From positions 98,619,445 through 98,683,444 of the forward strand of contig NC_080171.1 in assembly GCF_950295315.1 (NCBI RefSeq): a DNA stretch of 64,000 bases. The letters are read 5' to 3'. Below the pieces are notes generated by a model. The model saw only the letters and a list, made by a program, of their open reading frames with translations, was not told where the DNA came from and made no database searches. Made by a program: the position numbers and the translations under genes. The DNA comes from Erinaceus europaeus (Eukaryota > Chordata > Mammalia > Eulipotyphla > Erinaceidae). Positions 51,813-61,858 of this stretch are shown here, one piece after another (positions within the stretch are counted from its first letter, which is position 1; each line of letters starts with the position of its first letter).

Positions 51813-52483
51813 AGATTTGTGGGTGCCCTCAAATCTGCCTTCCCAGGGAGCTGGCTCTCAGGCCAGAACTCTGGACTTAGAGGTCCCCAAGTATCCTGAA
51901 GGGGTGGGGTATGGACATCCTTGGCTCTAGCAAAGGAATGGTAGCCCACATCCTTTTAACCGGTGAATCTCCTGTTATCTTTTCCTGTGACACCAACTTA
52001 CTAAGTTATCCATGCTCTGAAGGTGCTCCCTAAGCCTCCATGACCCCAGGGAGCATGCAAAGGAGGCTTCACTGGGCATTTGTCCCTGCCAGTTTGCCAG
52101 AATGCCCTTGACAGTACTGCATTCCCTATGGCTGCTCCAAAGCTGAGTTGGGGCCACCTTCTATCAATAGGGTCACAAGTCTAGAGGTGCCTGCAGCTTT
52201 ATTCCTGACCACAGTGGGGAGCCCTAGAGACAGTGGTCAGTCACAGGCAGGTGAGAAGAGCAGCCCTAGGCTTCACTTTAAGGACTTCAAAGACTAACAA
52301 ATCAATGGTCCATAAAGCTGTTGATTTGGTTGATCACTTAAGCTAGTTTTAATCAAATCTCTGTCACTTGCCACCCAAGTCCTGACTGGAACCCACACCA
52401 CCTCAGAGAGTTAATTGGTGAATAAGTGAGGCAAGAATATCAAGGTTCTGGCATGACAATCAGTGCTCAAAGAAACAAGGGCA

Positions 52484-52565
52484 GACACAGTGGTTATAGG
52501 ATAGATTTTCATGCCAGAGGCTCCACAGTCCTGGGTTCAACCCCACTCCACTGTAAGCTAGAGCT

Positions 52566-52597
<32 letters not shown>

Positions 52598-52612
52598 AAG
52601 AAAGAGAGGATG
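52484..52612 (+). mobile_element. Family B SINE with GA-rich tail
   Basis: AGTGGTTATAGGATAG, CATGCCAGAGGCTCCACAG and GGGTTCAACCCC, then an expanded (GA)n at 52566-52610. Confidence 0.7.
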
Positions 52613-53283
52613 AGTGACTGCAGAACACAAGAATGACCTCTGTACCCACCTCAACTCGAATCACACTTTGCTTACAAATCCCACTGGTCACAACTCCACA
52701 CAAGATTACACAGATTTTCAGTCAATATTTGACAGGAGATATTCTCTATGTGGGGTGGATGGTAGAGGGGCATTATCTCTACAGAGTCTACCCAGCTCCT
52801 TACTGAGATTCCTGAGAAAGAAATGAAACTGGCCTCAAATACAGGCCAGCCAGCACACAAGGTCTCTTCGAAAGCAGGTCCTGCTGTCTGAGCTCTTGCA
52901 GCCATGAACACCTGCCTGGTACACACAGATAATGATGGGTCCCCCACTGCTCCCCAAGTTCATCTGAGAAAATGAACCCATTCTCCTCGTTTCTCCCCTC
53001 CATCTTCCACTTATGCCAACTATGTGCACTTTGCAGGGCAAAAATAACTGGGGGTGGGTGGGTGAAGAATGGGCAGGAAACAGAGTAGGTCACAAGTAAC
53101 AAAAGTTCAGTTGCAAAAGTGAATTCCTTGAGCTGAGTTACTAAGTTACTTGAGCTGGCTATGCCCATCATAAAATAGTTCCCAAGTAGAGTGATTGTGA
53201 CATGTTCAGAAAATTGGAGTCATATTTTACATAACAAAGCAAAGCTGCAACTCTGGAAGATAGAAACCTTACTGCCATCTTTG
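52613..53283. other. Intergenic stretch, nothing recognised
   Basis: Unique sequence with no supported feature. Confidence 0.45.
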
Positions 53284-53305
53284 TTTTTTTTTTTTTTTTT
53301 TTTTT
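53284..53305. repeat. Poly-T run of 22 bases
   Basis: Uninterrupted T run directly before the family B SINE. Its length may be inexact in any assembly. Confidence 0.85.
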
Positions 53306-53317
53306 GCTTATAAAATG

Positions 53318-53450
53318 GTCCCATGGGGCAAGGAGACAGCATAATGGTAGTACAACAAACTTGCATGCATTAGGTTCCAGCTTAGCAAAACACCACCACA
53401 CAGCAGAGATGAGGGATGCTCTGCTCTATGTGTGTCTCTTGTGAAAATAA
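53318..53450 (+). mobile_element. Family B SINE, host of the L1 insertion
   Basis: GGGGCAAGGAGACAGCATAA, a degenerate B box region and GATGCTCTGCTCTATGTGTG. Its A-rich tail is split by the L1 at 53458. Confidence 0.65.
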
Positions 53451-53457
53451 ACAGATA

Positions 53458-54250
53458 TAATAGCCAAAACCTGGAAGCAACCCAGGTATCCAACAACAGA
53501 TGACTGGTTGAGAAAGTTGTGGTATATACACACAATGGAATACTACTCAGCTATTAAAAATGGTGATAGCCTCATCTTGGATGGAGCTTAAAGGAATTAT
53601 GTTAAGTGAGATAAGTCAGAAAGAGAAGGATGAATATGGGATGATCTCACTCATAGACAGAAGTCGCAAAGTACTACCATGATGCCAACCTGCCTTCCCT
53701 GGGCAGATAATCTCACCAATGTGTCCTGGAACTCCACCTTCCCAGAGTCCTACCCCACTAGGGAAAGGTAGAGATAGGTTGGGGGTATGGATCGACCTGT
53801 CAATGCCGAGGTCTAGTGGAGAAGAAATTACCAGACCTCCAACCTTCTGCATCCCATAGAGATCTTTGGCTCATACTCCCAAAGGAATAAAGAATGGGGA
53901 AACTTCCAATGGAGGAGATGGGATATTGCACACTGGTGGTGGGAATTGTATGAACTGTACCCCTCTTATCCCACAATCTTGTCAATCATTATTAAATCCA
54001 CTAATAATAATTTTAAAAGAAGTTGAAAAACACAAAGAAAACACAAAGCAGAACTTGGACTGGGTTTGGTGTGCTGCACCAAAGTAAAAGACCCCGGGGT
54101 GGGGGTTCAGGTCCTAGAATATGATAACAGAGGAGAACCTTAGAGGGGGTTGAATTGTTATGTGGAAAACTGAGAAATGTTACACATGCACAAACTACTG
54201 TATTTTATTGTTGACTGTAAACCATTAATCCCCCAATAAAGAAAAAAAAA
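53458..54250 (+). mobile_element. L1-type LINE 3' end, 5'-truncated, nested in a SINE
   Basis: The left part contains the hallmark of the L1 ORF2 C-terminus: CCAACAACAGATGACTGG, AATGGAATACTACTCAGC, GATGGAGCTTAAAGG and ATGATCTCACTCATAG. A 3' UTR of about 550 bases follows, ending CCCCAATAAAG and poly(A). AACAGATA flanks it at 53450-53457 and 54251-54258, a target-site duplication inside the tail of a family B SINE. The same 3' UTR occurs in antisense at 23485 and 30221. Confidence 0.85.
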
Positions 54251-54339
54251 AACAGATAAATTTTCCTTCTAAAATGCTACCACCAAACACCTAGTAATAA
54301 CAATATTAAGGATGGTGACCAGGACAATTATAATGGCTG

Positions 54340-54540
54340 CTGAGTACTCAGTACTTATTCTGGGCAGGTGGCCTCTAAGCCTCATTTCATTTTCATTCAA
54401 AGTGTGCATTCACTCTAAATGACATGGTTCCTTCTAAGTATACAGAACCCCCCCCCCATTCTGCAGAAGAGCACACTGAGACCTAAGGGGTGAAGGAGCT
54501 TGTTCTAGGTGACATGACTGGTGTGTGGTGGCTCCTAGGA
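54340..54540 (-). mobile_element. MIR element
   Basis: TTCTGCAGAAGAGCACACTG and GCTTGTTCTAGGTGACATG. Confidence 0.5.
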
Positions 54541-55153
54541 ACAGGTTACCTGAAGAAACAAGCACCTCTGACAGACAGACAAAGCCCCAAATATTTAATT
54601 CTGCCCTTCTGAGAGGTGGGGCAGGCTTCCCCAGACCAGGCTCCAAGCTGAGGAGTGCCTGGGAACAGGCCTGAGGGTCTGGAGGAGCCCTATTCTCTTG
54701 CGGGGACTGGAGCCAAGTTCTTCACAGCAGGCTGAGGTGTGGTGCATCCCACACTGCCTGCTGGGCACTGTCATGGGGTGGGCTCAGACATGCTGGGGCA
54801 AGAGAAGCGCATGTGTGTGTGTGGGGGGGGGGGTAGGTGGAGGGAAACTAACAGCCAGAAAGTCACCCTGATTTCCCTGAGGTGGCCCATTTGGCTCGTG
54901 TTGTCCTGAAGAGACCAGCTAAACCAAAGGTCAGCAACCTGCAGAATGGCTGGAGATGGGAGATGAGAAGGGAAGAAAGTGGTTTCATTTTTGCAGATTA
55001 AAGGCCCTTCTGTGAAAAAGTAAAGGCTGTTACCTTTACTTCATGATCCTAAAGAATTAAGGTGTGTAATTTCATATAGAAAAAAATCCATTTCCCACAA
55101 TTCCCAGTGCCAAGCAACAAAGAAAGGAAAAAGTACCCCAAAAGGAGAAATAC
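54541..55153. other. Intergenic stretch, nothing recognised
   Basis: Unique sequence with no supported feature. Confidence 0.45.
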
Positions 55154-55570
55154 AAGATGGAGGCTAGGCAGTGGTGCATCTAGTTAAGCACATAGGTCAC
55201 CATGCACAAGGACCTGGGTATTAGTCCCTGCTCCCCATCTGCAGGGGGAAAGCTTTAGTAGCGGTGTTCTCTCTCCACTTTTTTTTAAAAATTATTTATT
55301 TATTTATTTATTTATTATTGGATAGAGGTAGAGAAAAATTGAGGGGAAAGGAGAAGGTAGAGACAGAAAAAGGCAGAAAGACACCTGCAGCCCTGCTCCG
55401 CCACTTGTGAAGCTTTCTCCCTACAGGTGGGGACCAGGGGCTTGAACCTGGGTTCTTGCACACTGTAATGTGTGCGCTTAATGCGGTGCGCCACCACCTG
55501 ACCCCTCTCTCTTCTTTGTCTCCTTCTCCCCTTTTAATTTCTGTCTGTGCTACCAAATAAAGAAAAAAAG
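55154..55570 (+). mobile_element. Family C SINE split by an antisense SINE
   Basis: Head GGCTAGGCAGTGGTGCATCT and CATCTGCAGGGGGAAAGC on the left. CTTCTCCCCTTTTAATTTCT and an AAATAAAG tail on the right. Confidence 0.75.
55278..55503 (-). mobile_element. Nested family C SINE
   Basis: (TTTA)n start, GGATAGAGGTAGAGAAAAATTG body and the end GCGGTGCGCCACCACCTGACC, inside the sense copy (ends approximate). Confidence 0.72.
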
Positions 55571-55571
55571 G

Positions 55572-55715
55572 GAGGCTGGGGAGACAGTATAATGGTTATG
55601 CAAAAGACTTTCATGCCTGAGGCTCCAAGGTTTTAGGTTTTAGCTGAGCAGTGCTTTGGTCTTTCTCTCTGTGTCTTTCTCTCTCTTTCTCTCTCACTCA
55701 TTAAAATAAAATAAA
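55572..55715 (+). mobile_element. Family B SINE
   Basis: GAGGCTGGGGAGACAGTATA, GAGGCTCCAAGG and GAGCAGTGCTTTGGTC, ending CATTAAAATAAAATAAAG. Confidence 0.78.
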
Positions 55716-55770
55716 GGAAGAGGAAGAGGAAGAGGAAGAGGAGGGGGAGGAGGAAGAGAAGAAGAGGAAT
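55713..55770. repeat. (GGAAGA)n purine tract
   Basis: About 58 bases of nearly pure purine on the + strand: GAAGAG hexamer repeats, then GGAGGGGGAGGAGG. Confidence 0.9.
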
Positions 55771-56199
55771 ACAAGGCAAATGATGCAGGCAGGAGACACT
55801 CTGACCCTGTGTGATAAGTAGTTGGAACAGGGGAAGAAGTGCAAGGAGCAGCAACAGCATGGAGAAATGGCTAATGAAGTAGCTGCAGTTGGGAATGGGA
55901 GTATTTTGCTGAGCTGAGCTGAGGACAGCAGAACACACGTAAGAGCTGGGCCAGCAAGGGGAGAAGCAATGACTAGAAGAGGTGGGAGTGGGGAGCAGTC
56001 ATCATGAACACTTCTCTTTGAGTGTTTCCACTCCTTCTAACCTAAGGCAATAAATTCCCATTTTTCATTCAATTAGTAACTATGTTGGTTGATAGTAGCC
56101 TCTAGAAGGTAATAGCTTCGAATGAGTGATTTCTACACTAGTATAGGCAAGAACACCATTTTAGTTGGGAGACATGAGCTCTCACTGTAACACTTCTGG

Positions 56200-56350
56200 A
56201 GCCAGGGAGATAGCTCTGCCTGATAGAGCACAAATATTTGAATGCCTGAGTCCCTGGAGGCTATAGGTTCAATCCCTGGCACCAGCTTATGCCAGAACTA
56301 AGCAGTGGTCTTGTTCTTTCTCTCTTCTCTTTCACAATAAACAAACCTCT
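56200..56350 (+). mobile_element. Family B-like SINE variant
   Basis: GCCAGGGAGATAGCTCTGCC, GGTTCAATCCCTGGC and CAGTGGTCTTGTTCTTTC. Confidence 0.6.
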
Positions 56351-56376
56351 TTTTAACAAAAGAGAGAAAATGATCT

Positions 56377-56572
56377 TTTTTAGTATTTATTTATTGTTGT
56401 GTTTATTGTTGTAGTTGTTGGATAGGACAGAGAGAATTGGAGAGAGGAGGGGAAGGCAGAGGGGGAGAGAAAGACAGACACCTGCAGACCTGCTTCACCA
56501 CCTGTGAAGACTCCCCTGCAGGCAAGGATCCAGGGATTCAAACTGGGATCCTTACACCGGTCCTTGCTCTGA
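56377..56572 (-). mobile_element. Family A SINE, truncated
   Basis: Body from TTGTTGGATAGGACAGAGAG to CACCGGTCCTTGCTCTG; the terminal tRNA-like end is missing. Confidence 0.75.
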
Positions 56573-56606
56573 GAAATTTATCTTTAATAAAGCAAATAAA
56601 TGAGAG

Positions 56607-56762
56607 GAGCCTGGCAGTAGGTCACCACATTACCATACATGAGGAACCAAGTTCAAGACTCTGTTCCCACCTGCAGCAGGGGAAGCTTTAAGAATGGTGG
56701 AGCAGTGCTATATGTGTTTCTTTCTCTCTCCCTCTCTCTCTTGCTCTCTCTTTCTGTAATAT
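56607..56762 (+). mobile_element. Family C SINE
   Basis: GAGCCTGGCAGTAGGTCACC, CCCACCTGCAGCAGGGGAAG and a CT-rich 3' part. Confidence 0.65.
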
Positions 56763-56764
56763 AT

Positions 56765-56850
56765 GTGCCAGAGCACAGTACATCCCCAGCTTATGGTAGT
56801 GCTGGGGACTGAACCTGAGACCTCAAAGCCTTAAGAATAAAAGTATTTTT
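56765..56850 (-). mobile_element. Family B SINE fragment
   Basis: CCAGCTTATGGTAGTGC and GGGGACTGAACCTGAGACC, cut before its end. Confidence 0.6.
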
Positions 56851-56851
56851 C

Positions 56852-57202
56852 AGGAGCTGTGTGGTGGTGCACCTGGTTAAGCACACATATTACAATATGC
56901 AAAGACCCAGGTTCAAGGCCCCAGTCCCCACCTGCAGGGGGAAATCTTTGCAAGTGGTGAAGCAGTGTTGCACCTCTCTCTCTCTCTCTCTCCCCATCAC
57001 CCCCTTCCCTCTTTTTAAGTCTTTTGCATAACCATATGCTGTCTCATCAGCCCCTTGCTTTCTCTTACCCTCTATCTCTTTGTCTCCATAAGAAAAGAGA
57101 GAGAGAGAGAGAGAGAGAGAAAGATTGTTGGGAATGGTGTAGTTATGCAGGATCTGAGTCCCAGCGATAATCCTGGTGGCAAATAAATAAATAACTCCAC
57201 CA
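56852..57202 (+). mobile_element. Family C SINE, long form, with an embedded family B scrap
   Basis: GTGTGGTGGTGCACCTGG head, CCCACCTGCAGGGGG, then TTTTGCATAACCATATGCTG (family B, antisense) inside, then (GA)n and AATCCTGGTGGCAAATAAAT. Confidence 0.7.
57092..57121. repeat. (GA)n tract
   Basis: About 14 GA units within a family C SINE. Confidence 0.9.
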
Positions 57203-57347
57203 TCAAAGCCAAGAAAGCAATTTTTGTACATCAGAAAGGCCTAGAAAGTTGGTGGACAGAAGAAGCAGGGAGTGGGAAGGGTGATCCGTGGGAAAAGTAG
57301 GTGTCAAAGCTGAGGCTATGAGGCAGGATAAGATCAGTCAGGCCTCA

Positions 57348-57635
57348 GGAGTCCGGCAGGTTAAACGCAGGTGGCGCAAAGAGCAAGGACTGGCTTAAGG
57401 ATCCCAATTTGAGCCCCCAGCTCCCCACCTGCAGGGGAGTCACTTCACAGGTGGAAGCAGGTCTGCAGGTGTCTATCTTTCTCTCCCCCTCTCTGTCTTC
57501 CTCTCCTCTCTTCATTTCTCTCTGTCCTAGCTAACAATGACAACAGCAACCATCACAACTACAACAATAAAACAACAAGGGCAACAAAAGAGAAAATAAA
57601 TAAATATTAAAAAAAGAAAAACATTTTTAAAAGAC
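57348..57635 (+). mobile_element. Family A SINE with 13-bp TSD
   Basis: Sense copy with GCAGGTGGCGCAAAGAGC, the family body and AACAACAAGGGCAACAAAAG tail. CAGTCAGGCCTCA flanks it at 57335-57347 and 57636-57648. Confidence 0.92.
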
Positions 57636-57648
57636 CAGTCAGGCCTCA

Positions 57649-58349
57649 AAGATAAGACCCAGGCAGGCTGGGTGCACTCCCTGAGCCCTTTCCACATCTC
57701 TGTGCCAGCGATGACTCTCCAAAGCCAGGGGAAGAACTGGCAGGCAGTACCAGCTACAGAGAGGGCTTGAGCTGGAAGAATTTTCACACTTATATTCTTT
57801 TTTTGTGGAGTTTTTGCTCTGGTTGCTTTGTTATTCGGTACAAGTTTTATGATTATTTTATCTTCCTCAGGGAATGTGTCTTTCTTGATTAAATTGGGTC
57901 TTTTTTTTTTTTTTTTGTCCTACTTAATGCTTTGGGTCTTGGAGCCTACTTCAATAATAATATTGGTACACCTACATTCTTCTGTGTTTGTCTTAACTCA
58001 TGACTTTGTCTAGCCCTTTATTTTATAAGCTTTCTTTGTTCTCTCTTTGTTTTCCTTCTTAAGTATATCACTAGGATTCATTTTTATTTTCATCACGCTA
58101 TATTGAGGTATATACAAAGCCTAGGTATCACTGATATGTTTTAAAGCATAAAATAAACATCTACAAACACAATTAGAACATTGTCCTAAAATATACAATA
58201 CCACTAAAGCCACAAAGTCTCCCTGTGTTTTCTACCTATTCCTTTCCCTATTATCCTGTTTTCTTCCTGAAAATAGCAACTGTTTCTTTTACCTGATTTT
58301 ATTTTGGAAACAGGATCTCTTGTATTATTGATTTCAACTCTCCAAGACA
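57649..58349. other. AT-rich intergenic stretch, possible old transposon
   Basis: T-rich from 57790, with an 18-T run at about 57901. It may be an old antisense LINE, but I cannot place it. Confidence 0.35.
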
Positions 58350-58495
58350 ATTTTTTATTCAAATAGAGACAGAAAGAGAGAGAGCCTGAGAAAGAGAGGC
58401 AGAGACAAAAAGAGGCAGAGACCAAAGATTCCTCTGTTAGCATAGTACCACCTTTCAAGTAGTGCCTGGGTTTGAGCCTGGACTGAGCCTATCTC
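58350..58495 (-). mobile_element. Family E SINE-like fragment
   Basis: TTCAAATAGAGACAGAAAG, a purine-rich middle and CTGGGTTTGAGCCTGG. Confidence 0.45.
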
Positions 58496-58534
58496 AAGGA
58501 ACACTTCCTAACAGGGTATCTATCAGCCCATTGC

Positions 58535-58775
58535 CTTTATTTTTTCCCCACTTTGTTGCCCTTATTGTTATTTTTGTTGCTATTGCTGTTGTTGTTGGAT
58601 AGGACAGAGAGAAATTGAGAGAGGAGGAGAAGAGAAAGATAGACACCTGCAGACTTGCTTCACTGCTTGTGAAGTGACCTCCCTGCAGTTGGGGAGCCGG
58701 GGGTTCGAACCTGATTCTTACAGCCAGTCCTTGTGTTTCACACCATGTGCACTTAGTCCACTGTACTCCTGCCTT
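58535..58775 (-). mobile_element. Family A SINE
   Basis: CCACTTTGTTGCCCTTATTG start, GTGACCTCCCTGCAG, GGGTTCGAACCTGATTC and a degenerate end. Confidence 0.82.
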
Positions 58776-59359
58776 TATTTAAAAACAAAATTCCTGTTCC
58801 CCTAATTTTTTTCCCTGAGAAGAGTAATTTAAGGAACTATTAGAATCTATGATCCCTTCGGGGGGGAAAAAATATATATATATATTCAGTTTTGACTGTT
58901 TTTGGTTTTATACAAGTAATTTCTTACTATGCACAGTAATCTGCTGGTCTCATTTTCTACAAAGTGTTAGTGCCTTCATTCATCAGTATTGTCGTACCTC
59001 CCATTAGTCATTGTGATATAATATTCCATTTACTGGAGTCCCGAGCTAGCAATGGAGATACATTCTGAGAAATGTGTCACTAGGTGACTTTGATTTCCCA
59101 TCACCTTGTAATGAATGAAGTCGAGAATCTTTTCATGCATAGATTTTCCACGTGTGTTTTCTCGTTTGTGAAATGCTTATTTATATCTTTCATTCAATAT
59201 TTTCTGGGAGAAGGTGCAGAGAAGAGCGATTTAGTTTTGAAAGGTGTACTGTCACTTTAACAAATGCTTATTTTTCTAATAATATGTCAGTATACTATTA
59301 ATTTCGTTGGTGTTAAGCTAAGGTCTTGCACATGCACTGTTTCATTATTCCCAAGCCAT
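58776..59359. other. AT-rich stretch, possible old DNA transposon
   Basis: ACATTCTGAGAAATGTGTCA and CTAGGTGACTTTG around 59070 recall an ancient mammalian DNA-transposon phrase. Family unknown. Confidence 0.3.
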
Positions 59360-59490
59360 ATTTCATTAAGAGACAGAGAGAGAGAGAGAGATTCCACAGT
59401 ATCAGAGCTTCTTATGGTGCCAGGGTTCCAGCCTGGGCTGAGCATATAGTATATAGTAAGACCCTACCGGGTGAGCTATTTCTCTGACTT
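59360..59490 (-). mobile_element. Family E SINE
   Basis: TTAAGAGACAGAGAGAGAG, CAGGGTTCCAGCCTGGGC and CCGGGTGAGCTATTTCTC. Confidence 0.55.
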
Positions 59491-59497
59491 GGATTTT

Positions 59498-59778
59498 TTT
59501 TTTTAATATTTATTTATTCCTTTTTGTTGCCCTTGTTGCTTTTTATTGCTGTAATTATTGTTATTGCTGTCATTGTTGTTGGATAGAACAGAAAGAAATG
59601 GAGAGAGGAGGGTAAGACAGAGAAGGAGAGAGAAAGATAGACACCTGCAGACTTGCTTCACTGCCTGTGAAGCGACTCTCCTGCAGGTGGGGAGCCGGGG
59701 GCTCAAACTGGGGTCCTAATGCTGGTCCTTGTGCTTTGTGCCACGTGCGCTCAACCTGCTGCGCTACCGCCTGACCTC
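59498..59778 (-). mobile_element. Family A SINE with 16-bp TSD
   Basis: Full copy. CTCTGACTTGGATTTT at 59482-59497 and CTCTGATTTGGATTTT at 59779-59794 differ at one base. Confidence 0.9.
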
Positions 59779-60254
59779 CTCTGATTTGGATTTTTAAAAA
59801 TCATGTCACTTGGAAACAAGTTGTGTTTCTTTCTAGTCATTATGCCTTTTTTCACTTTTCTTCCTCCATTCATTCTTCTTTTTCTCCACTTGTTTCTTTT
59901 TCCATATTAAGCACATTGCTTAGGCCTTCCATAAAATGTTGATTAGAAAAGCATTAATTAGGATTCTGGTTTTTATTTATTTATTTTTTTACTACTCAGT
60001 GTGATTTTGTTAACTTTTGTGGAAAGTTAGGACAATCCCTGAGCAGAAGCAGTGGATTCCTGGTACAGGCCCTGAGCGCCAACAATAACCCTTTTATTCT
60101 ATTTCTTTTCCTGTACAGACAAGGTAGCACGCTCCTTTTCTATTTTTCAGTAATTATCCTTAAGATTTCAACTTCCCAGAATTATTTCTTTTAGCCTAAC
60201 TTTCTGTTTACCTGTTGGATATCATTCTATGATTTCTTCCTTTCTTTCCTTCTT

Positions 60255-60402
60255 TCTTTTATTTTTATATTTATTTACTTATTTTTACCAGAGAACTGCT
60301 CAACTCTGGTGTATGTTGGTGCTGGGGATTGAACCTAGGACCTTTGATGCCTGGGACACGGAAGTCTTTTTGCATAACCATCAAGCTATTTCCTGAGCCC
60401 CA
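60255..60402 (-). mobile_element. Family B SINE
   Basis: CAACTCTGGTGTATGTTGG, GGGGATTGAACCTAGGACC and GCATAACCATCAAGC. Confidence 0.72.
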
Positions 60403-60492
60403 TTACAAGCTTCACATTCAGTTCCTCATTGTCTTGTTGCAGCTTTCTTCGCAGAGTGTGCTTAATCCTTAGGGATTTCCCTTCTTCTTCTT

Positions 60493-61122
60493 CTAGCGTT
60501 TGCCCTTCTTCCGTAGCCAGTCAACAGCATCAGGTTGAGCCTGATGTAAAGTTTCGAGACCTCCTTTGAATCTGGAGAGGTGGCAGTCGTTGACTATGTG
60601 GGTCATAGTCTGTCTGTAGCCGCAGGGGCAGTTCGGGTCGTCTCTGGCTCCCCAGCGATGGAACATAGCGGCGCACCGGCCATGGCCTGTTCGATAGCGA
60701 TTGAGGAGGGCCCAATCATAACGTGCTAGGTCAAAGCAGGGTGGACGCTTGCAGGGGTCTGTGATGAGGTGTTTGTTCTTTACCTCAGCTGACTGCCAGC
60801 TCTGTTTCCAAGAGTCTGGAACAGAGAAGTTCAGTGTAGGCGTAGGGGACCAGATTGGGTGACGAGACGTCAAGCGTTGGACAGGGTGGGCGGAGATATC
60901 CGCGTATATTGGCAGGTCCGGTCGAGCGTAGACGTGGGAAATGAACTTAGATGATGCCGCATCCCGACGAATATCTGGCGGGGCGATGTTGCTAAGAACT
61001 GGCAGCCATGGAACCAGGGTGGAACGAATGGTTCCAGAAATTATCCTCATGGAGGAATATAATTTGGAATCGACCAAGTGGACATGGGGGCTACGGAACC
61101 ATACTGGGGCACAGTATTCTGC
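60493..61122 (-). mobile_element. RTE-like non-LTR retrotransposon, 5'-truncated, C-terminal reverse-transcriptase ORF intact
   Basis: The - strand carries one open frame of 209 residues from the 5' truncation point to TAG at 60493. It contains AEYCAPVW, the SMRIISGT and PWLPVLSNI region, NRYRTGHGRCAAMF, and a C-terminal knuckle of the form C-x-C-x7-H-x4-C (CPCG, then QTMTHIVNDC). I know this pattern from the end of the reverse-transcriptase ORF of RTE-like non-LTR retrotransposons; the clade is uncertain. The 3' UTR is almost absent: an AAGAAGAAGAAG tail starts at the stop. A perfect 12-base duplication, AGGGATTTCCCT, lies at 60471-60482 and 61123-61134. The endonuclease and catalytic RT motifs are missing, so it cannot be autonomous. 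CpG content is high and no stop interrupts it, suggesting a young insertion. Confidence 0.8.
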
Positions 61123-61167
61123 AGGGATTTCCCTGATTCTAACAAGCTCAGCAATATGTTAAAAATA

Positions 61168-61439
61168 ATTTTTAGTGGGAGTTGGGTGGTAGTGCAGTGG
61201 GTTAAGCGCATATGGCACAAAGCTCAAGGACCAGCGGGTGTAAGGATCCCGGTTGGAGCCCCTGGCTCCCCACCTGCAGGGGGTCACTTCACAAGCAGTG
61301 AAGCAGGTTTGCAGGTGTCTTTCTCTAACCCTCCTGCTCCATTTCTCTCTGTCCTCTCTAACAATGATGACATCAATAATAACTACAACAATAAAACAAC
61401 AAGGACAACAAAAGGGAATAAAAAAATACTTGAAAAAAT
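61168..61439 (+). mobile_element. Family A SINE with 9-bp TSD
   Basis: GGTGGTAGTGCAGTGGGTTA head, CCGGTTGGAGCCCC B box and CAACAAGGACAACAAAAG tail. TTAAAAATA flanks it at 61159-61167 and 61440-61448. Confidence 0.88.
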
Positions 61440-61844
61440 TTAAAAATAGCTGTTAGGTTTTTTGCTGGTTGTTGGTCCCTAAAGAAGAAAGAAACATGTA
61501 CACAGGACCACATCCTGGGGACTTTTGACACATGCTCAGACCAACATTCTGGAGTGAACCCACAATCTTCTGCTGGAAAGTAGAAGACCTTGTCCCTCTC
61601 AAATCAGGGTGTAGTCATCCAAAACAGGATGCCTGCCACCTGAGTGTTCCCTCAGTCAGAGTATATAAAGGGCACCCTCCCCCGCCCCCCACCCCAGCCC
61701 TGGGAAGGGAGCCAGCAAACACTTCCTGCTCTTGGGTTTCCATGACAACCAGCCACCCTAAGCAATGAGATGCGAAAGCCACAGGCAGTGAGCATAACAT
61801 TCCTGAATCTTGAGTCCTCATTACAGGTACATCTTACACAGCTT

Positions 61845-61858
61845 GGGGGGGGGGGGGG
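61845..61858. repeat. Poly-G run of 14
   Basis: Uninterrupted G run; an 11-G run also lies at 14804-14814. Confidence 0.9.
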
